From Pseudocercospora fijiensis CIRAD86 (taxonomy: Eukaryota; Ascomycota; Dothideomycetes; Mycosphaerellales; Mycosphaerellaceae): 64,000 bases of DNA. The notes under the pieces are model-generated. The model was not told the origin of the DNA. It did not search any database and was given only the letters and a program-made list of their open reading frames with translations. A program made the translations under genes and the position numbers. Of the stretch, positions 52,727 through 62,799 are shown in pieces; the stretch's first letter is position 1, and each line of letters opens with the position of its first letter. The stretch is taken from positions 372,001 through 436,000 of the forward strand of contig NW_006921538.1 in NCBI RefSeq assembly GCF_000340215.1. Reading direction: 5' to 3'.

Positions 52727-54433
52727 TCAAAACCTCAACTTCTTCCCACCATTGATCTCGTTCGACATCCGGTACTCAACCTTCACACCCTGCGACCTCG
52801 CCCAGTCAACAGCATCTCTGCCGAGATAATGACAATCATTCAAGATGAGCTCCTTAACGTGACCAAGACATACTATGTCTTTCACGCCAGCGCCTGTAAT
52901 CTTGGTACCACTGACATTGAGCGAACGAAGCTGCTTGAAATCCTTCACGATATAGTAGATTCTCGCATCATCCAGAGGGATGCAGTCGGTCATAGCCAAG
53001 GACTCGAGATCCTTGGTGCGTTCGGTAAATAATGAGTATCCTGCCGCCGGATCGATCTCCGGGTTTCTTAGCGACAGAACTCGTAGCTTTGATTGTGCAA
53101 CATTCATCTCGGGCGTATCAGGTTGAGCCGAAAGCTGGCCAAATATGTATGGAAGACCTGTCGATGGGACACCCAGATGGAACTCTTCGAGTCGAGGAAG
53201 ATCTGATAGACGCAGCTGGTTCGCAGAGTCTGGAGCAATCAAGCTGTCGGGCCAGAACCCACTTCGATGATTGTGATCAGTGGAGATGCGCAGCACACGC
53301 ACCGATGGTGGAAGGAGCAGCTGTCTAGCCGCGGACCATCCGATATGGATCTCGACATGCTGAAGGTTGGCACTTTCTCGCAGATCGAAGAAAAGAGAAA
53401 TCGATCCGTGGGCCTGAGGTTCGGGATCTGCACTCCAGAGCTTGAGATGTTCTAGAAGTGGCATTTGGCTGATAAATTCCTTGAAGCTCAAGCTTGGTCG
53501 GTGCAACAACATGCCGGTCGTAATGTCGAGAGATCGCATCATGGGCAAGTGGATCGGGGTCCAGCGGGAGAAGTCAAATACCTTCGTGTAGTGGCACTGC
53601 AAGACTTCTAATGTGTTCTTGCACTGTGTTACTGCGGCCCTTAAAGTACCATCTGATATATCCGTACCCTTCAGGATGCGCAGCTCTTTCAGCTTCGAAG
53701 CTCTTGCTAGATCTTCGACAAGATTGTGACTCTGGAGCCCGGTCTCCATCAAGGTCAGTCTTTCCAGTGGGCAATTCTTCGCCAGTGCTGTTAGAACTTT
53801 ATCGAAGTCGAAGTGCCTGTTGAGCGTTGCGGCTGTCACTTTGCTCTTGCCTGTGTTGATCGCAGTGCTGATGAAGCGTGCCGGAACTCTCGCACGCGCC
53901 TTGCTAAAGTCAAGATGTTGCCACAGTGTCGGCTCTGACCGAATAAAACTCTGCCATCCTTTGCTAACGCGACATATCGCGATCCGCTGCCTGAAGTTGA
54001 GGTACTCGAGGACTGCCGTCGCCAGTTCTCGCGGCAAGACTGTAAGCGGATCGACACTGTTTTTTGGTGCAAGCTGACCCTGCAGCTCATCGTGCATCTT
54101 CTTCAACTGTTCGTAGCCTTGTCCAACGTGTCGCACCTTCTTCAAGCCATGCGCGTAGATCTCCAAGGCCACTTTCGGTTTCTGCATCTTTACGAGCACT
54201 CTGCCAGCGCGCAAGTATCCAGTCGGATCTTCACCTCCCGTCTGTATCGCTTTCTTTGCATCTTGGAGCGCGGACTGGAAGTTGAGCAGTTTCTCGTGCG
54301 TCGAGGCGCGATAGTCGTAGAGCTGTACAGTCTGTTGTCTGCCAAGTGCCCGATCGAAGTATTGGAGTGCTTTCGAGTAGTGGCCATCCTTGTATGCTCG
54401 CCGGCCTTGCGTCTGGAGGTCGGTGACGGACAT
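52727..54433 (-). CDS. pof3: TPR / F-box / leucine-rich repeat protein (Pof3-like)
   Basis: Probable SCF ubiquitin-ligase substrate receptor. In fission yeast the protein of this layout, Pof3, acts in telomere/centromere integrity. 568 aa from Met 54433. Order: TPR repeats about residues 1-115 (GRRAYKDGHYSKALQYFDRA, QSALQDAKKAI, PTGYLRAGRVLVKMQKPKVA); F-box about 130-175 (LTVLPRELATAVLEYLNFRQ, ICRVSKGWQSFIRSEPTLW); then LRRs to the end (LKELRILKGTDISDGTL, LRSLNVSGTKITGAGVKDI, VKELILNDCHYLGRDAVDWA). The frame is open to 54571, but the upstream 46 residues are unlike the family and the Met at 54433 (MSVTDLQTQG) fits the TPR start. Confidence 0.82.
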   Translation of the reverse strand: MSVTDLQTQGRRAYKDGHYSKALQYFDRALGRQQTVQLYDYRASTHEKLLNFQSALQDAKKAIQTGGEDPTGYLRAGRVLVKMQKPKVALEIYAHGLKKVRHVGQGYEQLKKMHDELQGQLAPKNSVDPLTVLPRELATAVLEYLNFRQRIAICRVSKGWQSFIRSEPTLWQHLDFSKARARVPARFISTAINTGKSKVTAATLNRHFDFDKVLTALAKNCPLERLTLMETGLQSHNLVEDLARASKLKELRILKGTDISDGTLRAAVTQCKNTLEVLQCHYTKVFDFSRWTPIHLPMMRSLDITTGMLLHRPSLSFKEFISQMPLLEHLKLWSADPEPQAHGSISLFFDLRESANLQHVEIHIGWSAARQLLLPPSVRVLRISTDHNHRSGFWPDSLIAPDSANQLRLSDLPRLEEFHLGVPSTGLPYIFGQLSAQPDTPEMNVAQSKLRVLSLRNPEIDPAAGYSLFTERTKDLESLAMTDCIPLDDARIYYIVKDFKQLRSLNVSGTKITGAGVKDIVCLGHVKELILNDCHYLGRDAVDWARSQGVKVEYRMSNEINGGKKLRF

Positions 54434-54843
54434 TTTATAGGCACAACCAGGCGATGGGAATAATGTTGTAAGAAGTAGAACGCGTGAAGCTAGGAAGACG
54501 TGTAGTGCATCGCGAGGGTGGGGCTCTATTAAATGGCTTAAGCAAACATAAATCAATTCTTGATTGACCACCCCCGCCTACCAACATTCACTTACTTACC
54601 CGCTAACTATCCTATCTTTCTTTCTTGTCTTCGACACTATATGATCTTATCTGCGACTTCATTCACACAATCTGAGTGAATCTTCCAGTGATTTGTAAAT
54701 CCACCTATAGTCAGGATCCTCTGTATCTTGAATATCTACTCAAGATTAAGAAAACCGGAAAGATTTTAAACAGCCTCGATCCTACACCATTGAATCTTCC
54801 AACACATCCACAACTAATTCGACCTGATCATCAACCACACCCC
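54434..54843. other. Divergent intergenic region (410 bp)
   Basis: Shared 5' region of the F-box gene (-) and the GNAT gene (+). TC-rich around 54600-54640. An ATG at 54676 is in frame with the GNAT gene, but the peptide it would add looks like untranslated leader. Confidence 0.5.
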
Positions 54844-55497
54844 ATGGCCCATATCCGCCTCTACCACCCCACAGACCTTCCCTCCTGCATTCAAATCTTC
54901 CAAGAAACCGCCGACTCATCTCTCAACACCCCCAACCTCTTAACTCTCGGCTCCTACCTCTGGTGCCGCCCCTACCTCACACTCTCCCCCCCAAAAAGTT
55001 TCGTGCTAGACAGCGGATCCGGAAAAGCAGTAGGCTACTGTATCGCAACATCGAACACCCGATCCTTTGCCCGAAATTGGAGAAAAGAATACCTGGCCTC
55101 CCTGACATCCTCCAAAGACGAACATGATCCAATCATCTTCTCCTCTCCCTCAGAAGTCGAAGGTCGAGAATCTGAGCTCCTGAATTCTCTTTGGAAGGAT
55201 ATTGATGAAGGGATGAATTCTTCGATTCCGGGGTTGTGGGAGGCGTTTCCGGGACATTTGCATATTGATATTTTGCCTGAGTTTCAAGGACAGGGGTGGG
55301 GTGGGAAGATAATTGAGAAGTTGTTGGGGACTTTGAAGGAGGAAGGGTGTGTTGGAGTGCATATGGGTGTTGTGGCGAGCAATCATAGGGCGTTGGGGTT
55401 TTATGAGAGGCTGGGATTCGAGAGGTGTAAAGATGTTAGTGAGAGCGGAGAGGTTGGGAGGAAAGGTGGTGCTGTGATTATGGTGAAAGAGCTCTGA
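54844..55497 (+). CDS. GNAT family N-acetyltransferase
   Basis: 217 aa from Met 54844 (MAHIRLYHPTDLPSCIQIFQ, the usual 'IR.a...D...i..i' GNAT opening). Motif A: LHIDILPEFQGQGWGGKIIE (acetyl-CoA loop Q-G-Q-G-W-G), about residues 140-160; motif B: GVVASNHRALGFYERLGFER, about 180-200. Middle insertion with RNWRKEYLASLT. The overall layout resembles small-molecule or protein-N-terminal acetyltransferases of microbial type; the substrate is unknown. Intronless and compact. It is not closely similar to the GNAT-like protein at 20478. Confidence 0.8.
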   Translation: MAHIRLYHPTDLPSCIQIFQETADSSLNTPNLLTLGSYLWCRPYLTLSPPKSFVLDSGSGKAVGYCIATSNTRSFARNWRKEYLASLTSSKDEHDPIIFSSPSEVEGRESELLNSLWKDIDEGMNSSIPGLWEAFPGHLHIDILPEFQGQGWGGKIIEKLLGTLKEEGCVGVHMGVVASNHRALGFYERLGFERCKDVSESGEVGRKGGAVIMVKEL

Positions 55498-56192
55498 ATG
55501 AATTGATTGAACCCAGTCGATCTCACTGCTCCAAGTGTCAAAGATGAAGGATACCTAATGCATGACTACATGCTTGGAGTCCCGGTGCGCATGCCATGCA
55601 CGAAATCTGCAAATTCGGCTTCATGCATGTTCCTGCTCTCTGCTATCTGCAACGGGCCACGTCCATAAACATCAACATTCTCTATGTCGATATCGGCCCG
55701 TTGCAGTAAGAGCTTTTACGTATGGGCGATAACACTGCGAAAGATGAACAACGTCTGTGCACGACGCCAACGACACAACAATACGCCGAACACGGACATT
55801 CGATCTTGCATATCAGTTCCGCTCAGTTGCGATTCTGCTTTTAGAGATACACCCCTTCCACAAGTGAGCGCCAAATCGGTCTACCACATCCTATCGCCGA
55901 ACCGAGCATTCTCGTCTTCTTCCCCTCTGCACCGAAGCTGCCGATGCCTCCTCCACGAGACGAGCGTCTAGAGAGCTATGCAAACGCCAACGAGGATGGA
56001 TCCCAGGTTTTTTATATTGAAGTGCTAGAGCTGAGGAAGGAGTCGGTTACTGTATAGTAGTGCAAGATGCAAGCCGTATGGCAGTGGTATAAAATCTGAA
56101 GAGCATTTCTTCGATACCCCTGGGGAGCAAAGAAGCATGGTCTAAAGGCGCCTTGGAGATGGGAAGCACGGACATTAGCAAACCCGTAAAGC
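55498..56192. other. Intergenic region left of the hAT element
   Basis: Ordinary composition; only overlapping short ORFs. The hAT element is inserted at its right end, at the octamer TCTCCGAC. Confidence 0.5.
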
Positions 56193-56200
56193 TCTCCGAC
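56193..56200 (+). repeat. Target-site duplication of the hAT element, left copy
   Basis: TCTCCGAC, immediately before the left terminal inverted repeat; an identical octamer follows the right one at 59919-59926. Eight bp is the hAT standard. Confidence 0.9.
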
Positions 56201-56403
56201 CATAGCTGTTGATTGTTGATTGTTATAATTACCTAATTACTCACAATTACTGTGATTGTAGATGTGATTATTATATATATAATTATATGATTATAATTAC
56301 AATCAGTCGGTGTTTCTTAGGCAATCGAAGGCGATACCGCGGCGCACAAGTATCCCTCAATTTCGTCGTATTTCTACCTCTTCCTTATACAAAATCGTAT
56401 TAA

Positions 56404-57141
56404 GAATGGGTTAGAAGCGCGTAGAAGTAATCGAGGTAGGTTAATAGCGAATACTGTCTATTGCTATAGCTAATCGTATAGCTGTCGGACAGCGAGTTAG
56501 AATCGGAGGTAGAGGTTCTTATCGACACCTCACTATCGCTACTACCGCTGCCGCCGCTATAGACTCAGACTCAGCCTGTCGACAAGAAGCCTAGCAATGA
56601 GAAGTCTATCGCCAACAGTATATCTAGCGCTTCTAAGGAAGAAGAAGAAGAAGAAGAAGAACCGGTTACTAAGAGGCTTCGTAAGAACCCTAAGAAGACG
56701 GCAAAAGGTTAGGATTGGCTCAATTAATAGCATAAGGAAATAGAGGCTCAGCAGGCTGTTATAGAAAGGTTGTTATAAGAGTCTCGCCGTATACTAAAGG
56801 AATACGAAGGTATAGAACACCGACTAATTGCGAAGAATGCCGAGCTCGACGTCTTTGCTAAGAAGTAGGAGGCTTTCGAGGATTACATCCGCAAGAAGGG
56901 CAACTATATAGCCGTATATCTAGGGGACTGTCGCTATAAGGTGTGTAGCGAGCGTATACTAAGGATAGAAGAGAGGGCGAAGCACTTCAGGTTTCTTAAC
57001 CCCTACGCCTACGACCCTTATCTGCTATATATAGGCGAGGAGTGTAAATTAAAGGTCGAGCTCGCTATACAGCGTGCTCGTAACGCCTTGTATATCGAGG
57101 CTGCCGTAAAGGAGTGTGTTAGTAGTATTGTAAAGGATTAG
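56404..57141 (+). pseudogene. Accessory ORF1 of the hAT element: acidic, coiled-coil protein with basic patch
   Basis: One frame runs through about ten in-frame TAG/TAA codons. Features: DSELESEVEVLIDT; a Ser/Glu8 run (SASKEEEEEEEE) directly followed by a basic nuclear-signal-like TKRLRKNPKKTAKG; a heptad-like helix (HKEIEAQQAVIERLL, RRILKEYEGIEHRL); and an open 66-codon C-terminal part (56941-57138: ERAKHFRFLNPYAYDPYLLY, ELAIQRARNALYIEAAVKEC). I know no named family for it. Its placement upstream of and in line with the transposase, inside the terminal repeats, indicates it belongs to the element. Confidence 0.6.
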
Positions 57142-57299
57142 AATATAGAATAGTAGGAGTTGTTAGTATTCTAGTTGCTTACGCGCCTACCTATTCCTAT
57201 CAATTACATTATTTAGGGTCTTTAAAGCCTAATAGGAACCTCCGGAGTCGACTAACCGAGCGGCCTCGGCTCGCGCCTTAAACCTTAGTAAGCCCTATC

Positions 57300-59773
57300 A
57301 AACTCAAATTTTCCAAACCTCTATCCTTTTATAACTTCTACTATTTCTATACTATAGTAGAGACACGCAAAAACCCCAAGCCTTTACAACGGCTCTTAGA
57401 AAACTTCCGTAAGGGCTAAGAAATACAACGGGAAACGCAGGATAGGTAACGGATACTATTCACCTAAGATTCGAGCGATCTAAGCGACCTCGAAGACAGC
57501 GAAGCCGGAGAGGTGCCAAATCCTATACTACTGCTACCAAATCAACCTATACAACCTCCTTAGCCAACACCTAACCTATTATTCCTTCCTATACAGTCCT
57601 CCTCGTCCTTAGCAACACCTACGCAACCGACACCGATACCTACACTATCTAAGAAGCGAAAGAGAGCTAGCAATAGGCGTAATCCGGAGTTGTAGTCTCA
57701 TTTAAGACCTCTAAAGAATAGCGAGCCTAAGAGGGTTAAGAACAGCCGGCACCGAGTATTCTACTATAGACACTATAGTAACAACGATATAGAGCGCTTT
57801 TAGTCTCAATCTAGCAACGCCGCCGAGCACCTATTCTATAAGCATCAAATTATCGTTAGTCGTATAAAAGAGAAGAATAATAGCAAGAAACAGAGCGTAA
57901 TCGACTTCTTAGCTACTATTAGGAAGAACGCAGATATTGAGGCATAGAAGACCGTTAATATACTAAAGAACGCAGCGGATAAGAAGACCTTCAGATACGC
58001 TCTTGCTCGCTTTGTTACAGCACTTAGTGTCTTACATAGTGCTATTGTAACGAAGGAGTTTAATGACCTAATACTAGCAGTCAACCTACAAGCTGAATAC
58101 GTACTTCTACGCTTATATACGACCCTCTTTAGCTATATTCTTTACAACTTCGAGTATTAGCGAGAGCGCGTTAAACAAGCCTTATTAGGCGCCTTAAGCT
58201 ATATCTACGTCAGTACTGATACATAGAAGGCTTAGTATAGCAGGAAGCACTTCTAGGCTATCAATTGCTAGTATATTAATAATAAGGGCAAGTTGGTTTA
58301 AGTACTACTGGATTTTCTACCGCTTCTAGTCGGTTCTTATATAGGCGACTTCCTCGCGCTACTGCTTATTAATAGCTTCAAGGTCTTCAATATAATAGAT
58401 AAGATCGGCTAGATAACGGCTAATAATGGCTCTAACAACAAGACCCTCTATACAGCCGTAGAGACCTTCATTCAAGTAGAAGGCTATAGCTACTTCCGGA
58501 AGCGCTATCTACGCTGTATTGGCTACATTATTAACCGGATAACGTAGGCATTTATATTCGCTAAGAATAAAGAGTCTGCCGAGAGCGAGGAGTTTAAACT
58601 GTCTATAATAGACTCGGATAGCGACACAGTGTCTATCTCGAAGTAGCTAGATATAGACGTAGACTCCTTTGCTAAGCAAGGTCTATTACAACGGCTATTC
58701 TCACTCGCTAAGCTTCTACGCTAGAACGACAACTTCAACGTATTTAAGGAGGTGTATAAGGCATAGCCTTCACTGCCTGCTACAACACCTAAGATTCTAG
58801 GTGAAACACGCTAGAATGGATGGCTCCTTATAATTGAGGAGGCACTGCAAACGAGGCCAATATTGAACAGCTTCTTCGATAGAATGCCGCACTTAAGGGA
58901 CGCTTAGCTTACTACCGAAGAATGGTCTGTTCTACAGTATACTTATAACTTCCTTATGCTATTCAAAGAGGTCACTCTTAAGCTATAAGGCTACGCAGTA
59001 ACACTAGATTAGTACTAAGAAGCTATAGAGTATATAAGAAGCTACCTTACTCGGTTAGCGGAAGACAACACTCGGCGTCAACCTCTTGTCCGTTCAATTT
59101 AGCTAGCAAGACAGCTATTCGATAAATACTATCGACTTAACCAACAGACCTGCGTCTATGCCGCGGCAGTCCTTCTATATCTAACTCGAAGGCTCGCGTA
59201 GTTGAATAAGTGCTTAGCAATTAATATAGACGCCGCCTTGTTAGAAGCTAGAGGTCTATAGTAAGACTATAAACAACGCTATAGACACAGCACTCCTCAC
59301 TCAACTTCTAAGCGCAACCTCGAAGGTCTTACTAACCTAGAACGGTAGCAAATACAGTTACAAGCCGACCTTGTTGCTAGCGACGAGGATGCCTTCGAAG
59401 CCTTTATCTATAGACTACCGATTAGCCTTCTAATCGTCGGCAAAGACTATAACAATAGGCCTGTTTCTATAACACCAATTGAGTAGTAGATATAGCAACA
59501 ATCGGCTAATCTAGCACTCGCACGGCTTGCTATCGACCTATTATCCGCATTCGCTATATCCGTAGAGTCCGAGCGGACCTTTAGCAAGAGCCGGCGTACG
59601 ATATTATAGGAGCGGTTATCACTTAGTAGTAACACTATCCGGATGAGTGAGTGTTTAAAGAGTTGGCAGTCTATAGGCCTTGCTTACATACTATTAGAAG
59701 GGCTGTATTCACTGGAAGGCGCAGAGCACGAAGATAATGTATTGATAACTGCTAACAACGACTATAGTCTTTA
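57300..59773 (+). pseudogene. hAT transposase, RIP-inactivated
   Basis: Plus-strand frame with many TAG stops at former Gln/Trp codons. Order: a BED-finger-like segment (about 57760-57850, VFYYRHYSNNDIERF to KHQI); RNaseH-like start YIYVSTDT-KA-YSRKHF-AINC (about 58200-58260); KRYLRCIGYIINRI (about 58500); RPILNSFFDRMPHLRDA (about 58860); and the C-terminal hAT dimerisation domain LLSAFAISVESERTFSKSRRT (about 59540-59600), the most diagnostic motif. Not functional as it stands. Confidence 0.8.
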
Positions 59774-59918
59774 AAATAGCACCCTTCTTAACCATAACGC
59801 TTACTACTATAGTGATTATATGATTATAGCGATTGTGATTGACGATTAATCACTCACCTGAGATTGTGATTGTGATAACGGTCAGGTGATTGTGATTAAT
59901 CAACAATCAACAGCTATG

Positions 59919-59926
59919 TCTCCGAC
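59919..59926 (+). repeat. Target-site duplication of the hAT element, right copy
   Basis: TCTCCGAC, identical to 56193-56200. Confidence 0.9.
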
Positions 59927-60064
59927 ATATGCATGCTCTGACGAGTGATGTGGCAGTAGTTACGATAAGAATGCATTCATGGCAGGAAATGGCCACAGTA
60001 CGGCTCGAGAAAACAACTTTCTTCTATTCAAATCACAGAACCATCACACACGAGTACTCAGGTA

Positions 60065-61567
60065 CTAATCCTCGCCCAAGTCCTCCTCCCCACACTCCTC
60101 CTGCCCAACATCCAAAGCCTTCAATCCCACCACAGAATCAACTCGCTTCTCCCCATCCTCACAACCCTCCACCACGTCCCCATTCTCCTCCCCAAAAATT
60201 TCCCAACCCTCACCACTCTCCTGCCATCCAACCCTCGTAACCATAGCCCCAAACATCGGCACCCCGCCCTCCCACTCCCCAACAGGAATCCCCCCAGCAA
60301 ACCTCGCAAACCCCCCATTCCAAGTAACCCACCCACCCTCGACCTCCTCAGCCGGGACATCAGCCGCAAACCATCCATACTCCCCACCAACCATCTTCTC
60401 CAGAATCACAATCGACGTTGTACTCCAATCCGCTCCCATCGCCTTCATCTTACCCCAATGATCAACTACACTCCAAAGCGGACTGTATTGGGAAACTTGA
60501 CTCATGGTACGTTGATAGATTCTTAAAGCCCAGCTCTCACCACGTTGTGTGTATCCAAAGCGGTTGGCGAAGTACCGGTGAACTCGCCGATGGACTTGGA
60601 TGTCGATGAGGAAGTCGAGGAAGGTGTACGTCATATCTGGCCATTTGCTTCGGAGGAAGAGGTTGAGATCTTGAGATGAGGTGTTGTGGCACCAATTTAT
60701 GAGGGAGATGGTTAGGTGGATGTGCGTGTTGATTTCGTCGTCGTCGAGGGTGCCTGGGAAGGTGAATTTGATGGCGTGGAAGCGGGTTGATGATGAGGGG
60801 AGGATTTCTGCTGCGAGGCTGGGAAGATGCGTGGCGGAGAGATCGCGGAGGTCGCGGTATGTGCGGATTTTGTCGATGGCGTTGATGATTTGCAGTACAT
60901 CCAGGGTTCCGACGCGAATGGTAGAATGTGTGCGTATGGAGTCGAGGTTGCGCTCCTGGAGAAGCATAGTCTTGACGATGTTTTGGTATGCACGAAGCGG
61001 GAGTCTATTGTCGCCAGGCTGTGATTCAATGGTGACGAAGTAGTTGCACTGGTCATTCATGAACACAGCGAACAATCCATAAAGCCCGGGCCTGGCGTTG
61101 ATACTTCTGATACGCTTCAGGACGAATGCGATGACCCATTCCGGCGTATAATAGTCTCGGTGATCAGGGATCGTTTCTCTGCCATCTCGCTTCGCCTTCA
61201 TCCACCATGCCGGTCGCTCAGTCGAAAATTTGGGAGATTGCAGCTCTGGGAAGTAGACTCTGTACTTGCTCCCATCGATACCGAGCATCGCGAAGCCGAC
61301 ATCAGGCTTCCATGGTCCCGGACGAGGTGTCACGGTCCAGGCTTTCGGGTCGCCAGCGTCACGAGAAAATCGTGGCCGATATGTGTGCTGTGCTTGGCAT
61401 CCTGGAATAGAACAAGGACCGACATATGGCGCTGAGAACAGGCGTTCGAGGAGATAATGTGCTTGCCCTCCACACCTTCTACTTGATCTGGCTGTGATGA
61501 GCATGAACTGAATCGTGACTTGAAAGGTCATGTCGGCTTTGTCTCTGTAAGTGTAATGAAGAGACAT
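60065..61567 (-). CDS. Hypothetical protein, 500 aa
   Basis: Long intact minus-strand frame with coherent protein-like sequence (YYTPEWVIAFVLKRIRSINA, GLYGLFAVFMNDQCNYFVTI, FHAIKFTFPGTLDDDEINTH, YFANRFGYTQRGESWALRIY). No signal peptide, no transmembrane helix, no recognised domain. The C-terminus is acidic (EECGEEDLGED) and Gly/Trp-rich before that. Met22 (MLITARSS) is an alternative start. Starts about 1.2 kb from the divergent acetate transporter gene. Could be a lineage-specific fungal protein. Confidence 0.6.
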   Translation of the reverse strand: MSLHYTYRDKADMTFQVTIQFMLITARSSRRCGGQAHYLLERLFSAPYVGPCSIPGCQAQHTYRPRFSRDAGDPKAWTVTPRPGPWKPDVGFAMLGIDGSKYRVYFPELQSPKFSTERPAWWMKAKRDGRETIPDHRDYYTPEWVIAFVLKRIRSINARPGLYGLFAVFMNDQCNYFVTIESQPGDNRLPLRAYQNIVKTMLLQERNLDSIRTHSTIRVGTLDVLQIINAIDKIRTYRDLRDLSATHLPSLAAEILPSSSTRFHAIKFTFPGTLDDDEINTHIHLTISLINWCHNTSSQDLNLFLRSKWPDMTYTFLDFLIDIQVHRRVHRYFANRFGYTQRGESWALRIYQRTMSQVSQYSPLWSVVDHWGKMKAMGADWSTTSIVILEKMVGGEYGWFAADVPAEEVEGGWVTWNGGFARFAGGIPVGEWEGGVPMFGAMVTRVGWQESGEGWEIFGEENGDVVEGCEDGEKRVDSVVGLKALDVGQEECGEEDLGED

Positions 61568-62799
61568 AGTCCGGTTGCGAGTGCGATGTGGTGTGTTAAG
61601 GGGTGTTGGATCGGCAGCTAGATGGTGTTCGAGATATTTGTTGCGCCTGTTGTAATCTTTGGTTCGATCCTGATGTCGATGTCGAGTCGAAGTTTGATAT
61701 ATAGATGTCGAGGTTCTAATATAGGTTAGATCTGGACTTCAATGATTAGCATGTGAATAAAAGTGAAGGGCTCCAGAGTTTTAGGCAGCACGTCCGCATG
61801 TGATACATGCAGAACAATCATATGCAAGGCCTTTGAGTGAATAGCATGATCTCGAAGCATCTGCAAACGTGCTCAGTTCTGTTGCAACCAAAAGTTGGAA
61901 GCCTATTGTTTTCCAAAGGTTCGCAATTCAATTGTTACAATAGCAATTAAAGCCTCCCGGTTCAATTAGTGTCGTCACGGTATTTATTGTCCCGGTCCTG
62001 CTTCGAGATTGCGGTATTTGAAGACAGAAGTCCGGCGGGAGCATAGCTCAGCGGATTCATCAACTTTCCCATCGCGGAGGTCTACGCAGTTGCTGGTGGT
62101 GAAAATTCGCCAACTGCCATTCCTAAGGTCTCATCCTGATCATGGCTCTTCATGTCAGGCAGTTGGCGAGATCCCTGACGCTGTATCTAAATGTCTTGGA
62201 GTAGCACCAGTGATTCACTGTCCAGGTGGTGCAGAATAGATCCGGTTGACAAGAAATCGATCTGCTACAAGAGTGCATTAATTGGTGGCGTAGTTGCCAT
62301 TGCTCGCTTATTGCTTGTACTGTAGAATCCTGGAAACATGAGTGCGACATGGACATGTGCGTCAGGAACTTGCCGCGGTTGGTGCATCAGTCCAGTGTAG
62401 GAGTGCGTGGCCGTGCCTCTTCACAAAATCTTTATGCGGTGATGTGAGGTTGAGGCGAATGGACGCTTCCTCCGCAGTGTCGATCCGGCTTCATTCGCTT
62501 TAGGTATGGCGTTTCTGGGGAATCAGTAAAGTTCGGCCAATTGACAGCTACCTACCTCTTCTGGTAGTAGAGCTTGTGCTATGGACAACGCTGTTGATGA
62601 GATCGACAATACTCCTCCTCGGCCTGAGCTGAGCCGCGCAGAAAGAGAAAGGTCCGATATGACGATGCCGATCAGTGTATGCCCGTAATAAAACCTGCGC
62701 GTGCCTCTTCGCGAAGACCTCTGCCAGCTGTGTTCTGCGTGAAGTGTTGTCTTGAAGAAACACACATTCACAATCATCCTTCCCACTTTTCAAGTCGAA
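61568..62799. other. Divergent intergenic region before the acetate transporter
   Basis: Contains CAATTG-rich and AATTGC stretches around 61925-61975 and ordinary sequence elsewhere. A tRNA-like A box (TAGCTCAGCGG, 62045) is not supported by a tRNA fold. Short ORFs are not convincing. Should hold the transporter promoter. Confidence 0.5.

Larger units (their letters stand above)
56201..59918 (+). mobile_element. hAT DNA transposon, full-length ends, mildly RIPed
   Basis: 3718 bp. Terminal inverted repeats of 21 bp are perfect: the left end begins CATAGCTGTTGATTG, and the right end (59898-59918) is its reverse complement. Both are flanked by TCTCCGAC duplications. Subterminal zones on both sides are packed with TGTGATT/AATCACA and GATTGT motifs, likely transposase-binding sites. 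Inside are two plus-strand ORFs, both interrupted by TAG/TAA. CpA is reduced less than in the 5.6-19.2 kb block, so RIP was lighter or more recent. Confidence 0.9.

Noticed and set aside
62036..62110. tRNA-like sequence with a good A box (TAGCTCAGCGG)
   Set aside because: No matching D-stem 3' half, no anticodon arm and no GGTTCRANYCC B box at the required distance.
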